9,334 nt of DNA from Candidatus Omnitrophota bacterium (GTDB lineage: Bacteria; Omnitrophota; Gorgyraeia; Tantalellales; Tantalellaceae), in NCBI GenBank assembly GCA_013204685.1, contig JABMSC010000203.1, forward strand, positions 1-9,334, read 5' to 3'. The position numbers and the translations under genes were made by a program. Below, piece by piece: positions 4,801 to 9,334 of the stretch (position 1 is the stretch's first letter; each line of letters starts with the position of its first letter). The notes under the pieces were generated by a model, which was not told where the DNA came from, did not search any database, and saw only the letters and a program-made list of their open reading frames with translations.

Positions 4801-7639
4801 AAATAAGGCTTGTGTTCCATTCCGCCGCCATCTTTAAACTGTCCAGTGAACATTCGGCTTCCAGGTATCCGAATTTTGTTCCTGCCTTTTTTGAGAGTTC
4901 ATCTATTTTTTTTATCGCTTCAGTATACGCCTGGTAATTCAACATTGCCTGGCGATACATTTCACCGTCCACTTCAGTCTTCCCCGTTGCCGACACAAGA
5001 GGCTTATCTCCGCAATTAAGACCCTTTCGCACTTCCTCTATCTTTATGCCTCCTATCCCCTGGCCAAGCATAAACGCGGCCCAGCGTTCTTCAACACCTT
5101 CTATGAGTTTTTCGAGGAACTCCAGGCGCACCTTATTGCACCGCATATTCCAGTCCACCTGAACTTTAGCCCTCCACTTGTCCCCAATAAGCGGCTGGCT
5201 CATAATCTCCTCATATGACAAGAGAACCGGATCATTTTCCACCGCCCTGGTAAGTACCTCACCCACCCAGTGGTCGAACCACCAGCCGTCATGCTTTTTT
5301 GTAAGCATGAACTTTTTAAGATCACTACGTGGATATTTCTTGCCATGATATCCAAGCGTAACCATTTTCCATTTAGCGCCTTTTGAACCTTTAACCGGTT
5401 TGAAAATAGATTCCTCGTACATCGCGTCAGAAAGTTCATCTATCGAGCCCTGCCAGTATTCTCCTTTTCCATATCCGTAACCCATCCCGCCTATAGTTGA
5501 CGCTATGTTGTATAACGCTTCCGGGATAGCAAAAGGCGGAAAGATAAGATATACACATTCTATACACGCGCGCGTGTAATTCTCCATAGCAACGGCTTCC
5601 ACAATACTACTGCCCGGAATTCTGTACCGTATTATCGCCATCGCGACATTGTTCAAAGCCTCTTCATTAGTCCCAGCGCTCGCATATGCGTTATAATACG
5701 CATATGCCTCATTAGCCAGATTAAACCCCTTAAACCCGACATTGTTACCTACCTTACCGAGTATACTTTTATTGAGAGACTGATTGATCGACCCGATGCT
5801 TATCTTATGCTGAAAATGCCACCTGTCCGTGTAAACCAACCCTACATTGCTCTGCCTGAGCTTCTGAATGGTGTAGTTATCAAAAACGTCTATATAGTCG
5901 TTAACTCTGTCCATATTGTTATTGGCCTTTTTCAATAAATACGACAGCGCTATTTGAGCGCCGCCTTTTTTTCCGGCCATAGTCTTGACATAATCCGGTG
6001 TTTTTTCACCAAAGAGTTTTATTAACTCGTCTTTTTTAGCATACAACCCTAATGCCTTAGTAGCCGAATCCGGGAATTTAACACCGTCGTCCTTGTATGC
6101 CCATGCTTCATCTTTCAATACCTTCTTCATCTGCTCTTCTTCGTATTTCCTGGTATCCTCGTTATCTATTTTCCTTATCCTCTTTTTATGGTAATCTATA
6201 GATTCCCTGACGTTATGCAGAATCTCCGCTTCACCTTTTCTTGAAAGAGTTTCGATCGCTTTCTTCGGATTTTCCATCCATTTTGGATCGTTAACCATCT
6301 TCCCTGTAAGTTCTATGACCTTTTTAGCGAATGCGTCCGAATCCGTTATATTGCCTTTTGCGGCTATGACATCGCTCACGAATTTTTTCAGTTTTTTATC
6401 CCTCGTAGTCGCCGCATCCCCAAGATACTTTATGTGATCGTCCGTACTGCGATTTATATATTTACACCTTTTTACTATGGCTTCTATTGTACTGTAATTG
6501 CCTCTGAAGATTTCAGCATTTAAATGTCTGAGCATTTCCAGGGATACACCCGGCTCCATCTTATGATGAGGCTTGGGAATATCCATATCCGTCATCTTGA
6601 GTTTCTTCCTCTGCTGGTAATACTTTCTCAGCATTACTTCTCCCGGAACATCTACAGCTACAACATGTCCGTTCTTGTCCATATGATACATCTGTGCCCT
6701 GCCCCGCTTTACCATGTCCAGTTCGCCCCATTCAGCTCCGTATTCTCCTATATATACATGATGCGTCGCTCTCCGCTGCGCGGTACAGAAAGCGTCAAAT
6801 TGGGCCATGGTCATACCCAGTTTTGACTTGAGTTTACTCTCAAAGATGTTCCTCATCATAGTAGAGTTAGTTGTGTAGACATGGAAAGCCGTGAAATCTA
6901 TATCGCTCGCGAATGTCATGTTCGCGAATTTTTCATGCGCCCATCCGCCTATGTCGCCTTTCATGATGGTGTCATCCGGATACTGTTTTAAATAGTCCTT
7001 CACCGTCTCCGCCCATACCGCCTGCACACCTTTTAAACGCTCATTCACCATCGACCTTTCGGTATGCTGATATTTTTTATTCCAGCTGTCCTTCCCGAAA
7101 GCCTTCTCATAGTCAGCTTTATAGTTTATAAGATCGTGAAAAGATATGTTATCTTTTCCCATGTGCTTGAACACTTCCGCCATATTGCCTTTTTTGGCCG
7201 CCACGTCCCCTGCCTTTGAAAGAAGAGCTTCTATCTTCTGGCTTTTGGACGACTCCATCCATTTGGGTTTCTTAATGACTTTGATCCCTTGTTCCAATTG
7301 GATAGTCGCCTTCTTCTCCCATACCCCCGCACCCGTTATCACTGCCACGCTCACCCATCCAACCCCGGTTATCTTTGCTGAACTGAACGAAGCCTTACTG
7401 CCTTTCGCCTCTTCGAGGCCTATGAACGTCCCGTCAGCCTCCCATTCATATTTGGCGTTCTCGGGAGCTCCGCTAACCTCAACGGAAAAGACTATCCCCA
7501 GCCCCACTTTCACGGGTACCACAAGTTCATATTCTTTAGCGTGAACGGACTGAACGGGTATGGATAGAAAGGATACGGATAGAGCAAGAACGTATATCAG
7601 GATCTTAAAAGAAACTGAACGGCGAGAACCACAAGACAT
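1820..7639 (-). CDS. Giant secreted multidomain protein: Ig/PKD-like modules, duplicated unknown domain, MORN_2 tail
   Basis: A 1939-residue exported protein; no full-length family is recognised. Start: the frame is open from a TTG at 7714, but the ATG at 7639 has AGGAGG just upstream and directly begins a signal peptide (cleavage after VHA, residue 34). Layout: Ig-like domain (35-115); long, mostly helical region (120-1015) with a nucleotidyltransferase-like signature GG-x13-DID (231-248; possible third acid D308 in GELDMV), the phrase PKWME at 125-129 and 452-456, and a hydrophobic glycine-rich stretch (674-722); Ig-like domain (1015-1105); Big_2-like domain (1108-1200, DYSDGSYDDVT); PKD-like domain (1205-1300); acidic linker (1301-1327); two tandem copies of an unknown domain (1334-1480, 1499-1654); charged coiled-coil-like segment (1655-1742); and a tail with MORN_2/YwqK-like repeats (1846-1935, GNYVDGMKQGP, GNYLDGKWHGT). 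There is no lipobox, sorting signal or clear membrane anchor. Role: probably envelope or extracellular; function unknown. It follows the MORN-repeat gene by 168 bp and is probably co-transcribed with it. Confidence 0.85.
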   Translation of the reverse strand: MSCGSRRSVSFKILIYVLALSVSFLSIPVQSVHAKEYELVVPVKVGLGIVFSVEVSGAPENAKYEWEADGTFIGLEEAKGSKASFSSAKITGVGWVSVAVITGAGVWEKKATIQLEQGIKVIKKPKWMESSKSQKIEALLSKAGDVAAKKGNMAEVFKHMGKDNISFHDLINYKADYEKAFGKDSWNKKYQHTERSMVNERLKGVQAVWAETVKDYLKQYPDDTIMKGDIGGWAHEKFANMTFASDIDFTAFHVYTTNSTMMRNIFESKLKSKLGMTMAQFDAFCTAQRRATHHVYIGEYGAEWGELDMVKRGRAQMYHMDKNGHVVAVDVPGEVMLRKYYQQRKKLKMTDMDIPKPHHKMEPGVSLEMLRHLNAEIFRGNYSTIEAIVKRCKYINRSTDDHIKYLGDAATTRDKKLKKFVSDVIAAKGNITDSDAFAKKVIELTGKMVNDPKWMENPKKAIETLSRKGEAEILHNVRESIDYHKKRIRKIDNEDTRKYEEEQMKKVLKDEAWAYKDDGVKFPDSATKALGLYAKKDELIKLFGEKTPDYVKTMAGKKGGAQIALSYLLKKANNNMDRVNDYIDVFDNYTIQKLRQSNVGLVYTDRWHFQHKISIGSINQSLNKSILGKVGNNVGFKGFNLANEAYAYYNAYASAGTNEEALNNVAMAIIRYRIPGSSIVEAVAMENYTRACIECVYLIFPPFAIPEALYNIASTIGGMGYGYGKGEYWQGSIDELSDAMYEESIFKPVKGSKGAKWKMVTLGYHGKKYPRSDLKKFMLTKKHDGWWFDHWVGEVLTRAVENDPVLLSYEEIMSQPLIGDKWRAKVQVDWNMRCNKVRLEFLEKLIEGVEERWAAFMLGQGIGGIKIEEVRKGLNCGDKPLVSATGKTEVDGEMYRQAMLNYQAYTEAIKKIDELSKKAGTKFGYLEAECSLDSLKMAAEWNTSLISRYESMIEELKFVLEDIKGSFSWDDKKDKKDMKGLMEYRKLAEPDLSKKWDLWKVRYEEELKKIKNRYTATVEDIVILPEDDIYEEEEVSFEAKLDLKEKGGVTYEWTIGGVKCKTPTYDGNFKGKVVPTSDGTLSITFEAKRDDEVIGVRKETVEIYPVELEGITVELVSGKKYLDEDNKTAQLKAISDYSDGSYDDVTKEAKWEVISDENIKVDQSGKVTLTETESYTLTGEEKAVVEAVYEDQKAEFEFEIKLALKDLGAYWEIDPKEPEIALGSEPHGVEVTFRAITDDPENNDKRKFEWTFQKEDASYDEGVTGPEVKRFYSELGQYSVLLKVTDEWGNVDEEHETITVEEEYLDEMPEELEEDVEDEDEEEKPFETPSGQANVYKGKLSGSKLTVERYDWKTPIGKDAGFVRARFWNYLNVGYFEEGACLKTGKIEKGTAFNPGYLIYYNSIDKSIHYAVLGASPEIIYAGSVGKEKGDYSHAGVISESNKAIKETIKITSAKSRSFKVSWEDAEGGQWSVIVNKYGGYKDVKHVEPGAVESAGGRNKYVGKMLTGKKLNVRRYDWETPLNKKAGFGTTAEKAWNYVSVGYWKGETCLKAGPPESGAIFNPGYVIYYSDSQKGIRYAVLGEGEKFVQVGGAYSKPKPNYSHHGLIGESVKKTKKDTIRITEVYSRSFRLTWETLDGKQNTAIVWKYPDNGGYTFEGEDVSKSVNDLSNEVTKDLKDMFDDEELEGISDEELLMIVDEEIEKMLKEEEGLKKEDIDLDKLKKVVKKKIEKKKEEKKLKRGGPRIIRVDGGGTALRYSTEGFKSLEYSYAYEYKATVPMSFTEFSREVKPLFDVERDNVRCEHVFSDGRTMTFDEFIAILSSPDKVDKWTLRPLHGKATTYSSNTGVFAETANYVNGFAQGPFRSSAGNEPGGWRTGNYVDGMKQGPTKTYEPDGQLSVTGNYLDGKWHGTQVHYDDGKPSWAFYYKNGKCLGEKDLGD
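2678..3640 (-). repeat. Tandem duplication of an unrecognised ~150-residue domain (within the giant gene)
   Basis: Residues 1334-1480 and 1499-1654 of the giant protein align end to end. Shared landmarks in order are YDWxTP (1350, 1516), an aromatic WNY (1368, 1536), VGY followed by a single Cys-Leu-Lys (C1381, C1549), FNPGYxIYY (1393, 1561), YAVLG, YSHxGxIxES (1432, 1601) and SRSFxxxWE. The pattern of alternating hydrophobic and aromatic residues suggests a beta-rich fold. The copies have clearly diverged, so the duplication is not recent. No known domain name can be assigned from the sequence. Confidence 0.8.
5563..5578. repeat. 16-bp perfect palindrome of alternating pyrimidine-purine
   Basis: TACACGCGCGCGTGTA is its own reverse complement and alternates pyrimidine and purine at every position, the pattern that favours Z-DNA. 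It lies inside the giant gene over the codons for Tyr-Thr-Arg-Ala-Cys, in a local stretch otherwise not so GC-alternating. It may be a by-product of coding. Confidence 0.8.
5682..5707. repeat. Intragenic perfect inverted repeat, 10-bp arms
   Basis: GCATATGCGT (5682-5691) and ACGCATATGC (5698-5707) are perfectly complementary around a 6-base TATAAT loop. It arises where the giant protein reads Ala-Tyr-Ala-Tyr-Tyr-Asn-Ala-Tyr-Ala, using the same GCA-TAT-GCG codons twice. Coding repetition alone can explain it. Confidence 0.75.
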
Positions 7640-7750
7640 ATAACCTCCTAACTTAACGCCTCGGATAGATCTTATCCCGGACGTGGGTTGTGACGTGTAT
7701 TCCAGGTTTTTCAATTACCACCTGCACCCGCGTTCAGAGCGAGAGAAAAC

Positions 7751-7786
7751 GATAAAAATATTGATAAAAATATCCGTAAAAATGAA
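7751..7786. repeat. Three AT-rich 12-bp tandem repeats upstream of the giant gene
   Basis: GATAAAAATATT, GATAAAAATATC and CGTAAAAATGAA follow each other without a gap in the 168-bp space between the MORN gene and the giant gene. On the minus strand a perfect -35-like TTGACA lies next to the MORN stop (7807-7802). The hexamer 17 bases further on is CATTTT, a poor -10, so an internal promoter is possible but not established. No GC-rich hairpin is present in the gap. Confidence 0.4.
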
Positions 7787-7807
7787 CTCATCTATTTGTC
7801 CTGTCAA

Positions 7808-8914
7808 TTAGCTCTTTTTATGTATCCATTCCCCCTGGTCGTTTTCGTACGACCAGGTCCTCTTCCCGTTCGGCCGGTAATAATATCCGCCTGTGGCCCT
7901 GCTGTTCTTCCACATGCCTACATATTTGTTACCGTTCTTCCATACATACACGCCATGGCCGTTCCTGCGGTTATCCTTGATCTCTCCCACGTACCAATCT
8001 CCGCTGGGCCAGACCATTTTACCGTGTCCGTGCTTCTTGTTGTCCACATATTCTCCGATATAGTGGAGTCCTTCTTTGGGAATGAAGACACCGTGACCGT
8101 GCGCCTTATTGTTCTTGAGCTGGCCGATATACCTGTTGCCGTTCTTTTCTTCGAGGATACCATGGCCATTCCTCTTTCCGTCCTTCTTTGTCCCTACGTA
8201 CTTGGCTCCGCTGGGAAACACCGAATAGCCGTGCCCTTCTATCTTTTCTCCCACAAACTGTCCAATGTATGTTTCGCCGTTGCTCCAGACAAATTTACCG
8301 TGCCCGGTCCGTACGTTTTCCTTCCATTCACCCGTATATATGTCTCCATCGGTCCACGCATAGGTCCCGTGCCCGTTCTTACGATCATCCTTCCAAAGTC
8401 CCGTATAGACATCGCCATCCGCCCAGGTCATTATCCCGTACCCGCTTCTTTTGTCGTCCTCGAGTCCTCCCGTGTATCTTGCCCCATCCTTGTACTTTTT
8501 TCCTTCAAGCCCTTCCCTGCCGCCCAGGATACCACCCCGGGAAGCTATCTCCTCCGACTTTATGTCACCAAGCAGCTTCTTCGCTGCTTCATTTTCTGGA
8601 GATAATCGAAGCGCCTGCTTCAAACGTTCATAGGCTTTGTCCGTTTCGCCCATGGCCATGTATGCCCTTGCCATAGATATCTGCGGAAGCGCCGATTCTT
8701 TATCTATCTTCCTTGCTTCGAGTGCTTTTTTAAGCGCTAGAAGCGCCCACTTTTTATCCAGCCTGCCGGTTTCGATGTACATCTTCGTATACTCATCAGC
8801 CTGACCGCAGAGCTTCGCCTTTTTTTCAGGATCAGCGGGACCGGAGCCCGACGCAGTAAAACCGATAAAACCGCATATTACGACAGTCAGCACCAGAGTT
8901 AACACTTTCTTCAT
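7808..8914 (-). CDS. Secreted TPR + MORN-repeat protein
   Basis: A 368-residue exported protein. Start: an upstream in-frame TTG at 8935 lacks a ribosome site, while the ATG at 8914 has AAGGAG (8925-8930), 10 bases away, and opens directly into MKKVLTLVLTVVICGFIG, a signal peptide ending around residues 21-25. The VVIC stretch does not fit a lipobox. A helical region with one recognisable TPR follows (about 75-118, ARAYMAMGETDKAYERLKQA). An uninterrupted array of 23-residue MORN repeats covers about 146-350: eight full copies plus a shortened ninth, each of the form YxGxxKxxxxxGHGxxxWxxG. MORN arrays form elongated beta-sheets that bind proteins or lipids; no catalytic domain is attached. It is the first gene before the giant MORN_2-tailed gene, on the same strand, and is the likely operon leader. 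Envelope or cell-surface scaffolding is an inference from export, repeats and neighbour. Confidence 0.9.
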   Translation of the reverse strand: MKKVLTLVLTVVICGFIGFTASGSGPADPEKKAKLCGQADEYTKMYIETGRLDKKWALLALKKALEARKIDKESALPQISMARAYMAMGETDKAYERLKQALRLSPENEAAKKLLGDIKSEEIASRGGILGGREGLEGKKYKDGARYTGGLEDDKRSGYGIMTWADGDVYTGLWKDDRKNGHGTYAWTDGDIYTGEWKENVRTGHGKFVWSNGETYIGQFVGEKIEGHGYSVFPSGAKYVGTKKDGKRNGHGILEEKNGNRYIGQLKNNKAHGHGVFIPKEGLHYIGEYVDNKKHGHGKMVWPSGDWYVGEIKDNRRNGHGVYVWKNGNKYVGMWKNSRATGGYYYRPNGKRTWSYENDQGEWIHKKS

Positions 8915-8974
8915 CTTAAAACCACTCCTTTTCAAGAAAATTGCCTTTTATTAATTAAATAGAATTCTAATTAT

Positions 8975-8980
8975 ATTATA
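8975..8980 (-). promoter_or_regulatory. Possible -10 box of the MORN / giant-gene transcript
   Basis: A perfect TATAAT on the minus strand, about 60 bp before the MORN start, in an AT-rich stretch. No acceptable -35 hexamer is found at 16-18 bases. It may be a weak or activator-dependent promoter, or chance in AT-rich DNA. Confidence 0.35.
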
Positions 8981-9220
8981 CGTCCTTTATTTAGCATATG
9001 TAGTTTACCTTCGAATCGGAACAGATACAAGAATTTGTAGAAGATAGCAAGAGAATAGCAAGACGCTTTATGTTACTAATGCACTTATAACAAGCTAGAA
9101 AACAAATATTTAATTCATAACACGTCCTTGTTTCCGAGGATAATAATTCCCATTGGCTTTAATTAATCGTGCCTTAAAACCTTTGCCCCCATATAGCGCC
9201 CCGGAAATGCTAGTTATTGC
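8981..9220. other. Gene-free AT-rich spacer
   Basis: No open frame of useful length, RNA gene or strong hairpin is visible here. The only irregularity is ATAGCAAGA occurring twice within 20 bases (9044-9062). It separates the start of the MORN transcript from the dispersed repeat at the window edge. Confidence 0.6.
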
Positions 9221-9334
9221 TGAATGGCCTTGTTTCGTCGTTCGTGGTTCGGGGATCGTGGTTCGTCGTTCGTGGTTCGGGGTTCGTCGTGGGGTCCCTA
9301 TGTGGGGAGATCCTTCGCTTCGCTCAGGATGACA
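9221..9334. repeat. TTCG-rich dispersed repeat, copy B (cut by window end)
   Basis: Same element and orientation as 790-882. The 21-base internal unit is present twice (9234-9254 and 9262-9282, period 28), against once in copy A, so the unit number varies. The terminal 52 bases (9283-9334) equal 831-882 exactly and run to the window edge; the element may continue. Confidence 0.85.

Noticed and set aside
4151..4837. Plus-strand open frame of 228 codons inside the giant gene
   Set aside because: Shadow of the charged, lysine/glutamate-rich minus-strand coding sequence, which yields a Phe/Leu-rich antisense translation. The minus-strand frame has recognisable domains.
7640..7714. N-terminal extension of the giant protein to the TTG at 7714
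   Set aside because: It would put 25 polar residues before an obvious signal peptide and has no ribosome site, whereas the ATG at 7639 has AGGAGG directly upstream.
7796..8605. Plus-strand open frame of 269 codons opposite the MORN gene
   Set aside because: It is antisense to a repetitive MORN coding region, which keeps the opposite frame open by codon bias. Its product resembles no protein and there is no convincing ribosome site.
8845..8914. Lipoprotein signal in the MORN protein
   Set aside because: The only cysteine in the signal region is preceded by VVI, and the hydrophobic core continues past it, so it lacks the small residue required before the lipobox cysteine.
9234..9282. CRISPR-like array in the TTCG units
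   Set aside because: The units are adjacent, irregular and only two in number, with a 7-base gap instead of spacers, and no cas gene is present.
790..9334. Composite transposon bounded by the TTCG-rich repeats
   Set aside because: The repeats are direct, contain no transposase, and no transposase or integrase lies between them. They look like ordinary interspersed repeats.

Overview
The window comes from a bacterial chromosome, most likely an uncultivated Gram-negative lineage. All three genes of the main block encode proteins with export signals and no lipoboxes, built from TPR, MORN, Ig/PKD-like and MORN_2-type repeats. The DNA between genes is full of dispersed repeats and hairpins. This style fits lineages such as Omnitrophota, but no phylogenetic marker gene is present, so the placement is a weak inference.

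Left end (1-1101): a small plus-strand gene encodes a cytoplasmic ORF6N-domain DNA-binding protein. It lies in a roughly 1.07-kb segment bracketed by a perfect 33-bp direct repeat (1-33 and 1069-1101). Behind the gene is a gene-free stretch (747-1112) holding a TTCG-rich dispersed repeat, a nested hairpin, and a cloverleaf-like set of inverted repeats whose outer arm overlaps the second 33-bp copy.

Middle and right (1113-8914): three minus-strand genes follow. In transcription order they are a secreted TPR + MORN-repeat protein (8914-7808), a giant secreted mosaic protein of 1939 residues (7639-1820), and a small secreted TPR protein (1636-1175). The TPR gene has its own good sigma70-type promoter (1744-1772), a structured leader and a strong terminator-type hairpin (1113-1140). 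The MORN gene and the giant gene are separated by only 168 bp with no terminator visible, so they are probably co-transcribed. They also share a theme: the upstream protein is a MORN array and the giant protein ends in MORN_2/YwqK-like repeats. The giant protein carries Ig-like, Big_2-like and PKD-like modules, a large helical region with a possible nucleotidyltransferase signature, and an unrecognised domain of about 150 residues present twice in tandem.

Right end (8915-9334): gene-free and AT-rich, with one possible -10 box. It closes with a second copy of the TTCG-rich dispersed repeat, in the same orientation as the copy at 790-882.

A plausible reading is an envelope or surface module made of the MORN protein, the giant protein and perhaps the TPR protein, next to a repeat-bounded ORF6N gene that may have arrived separately. 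The function of the giant protein is unknown.
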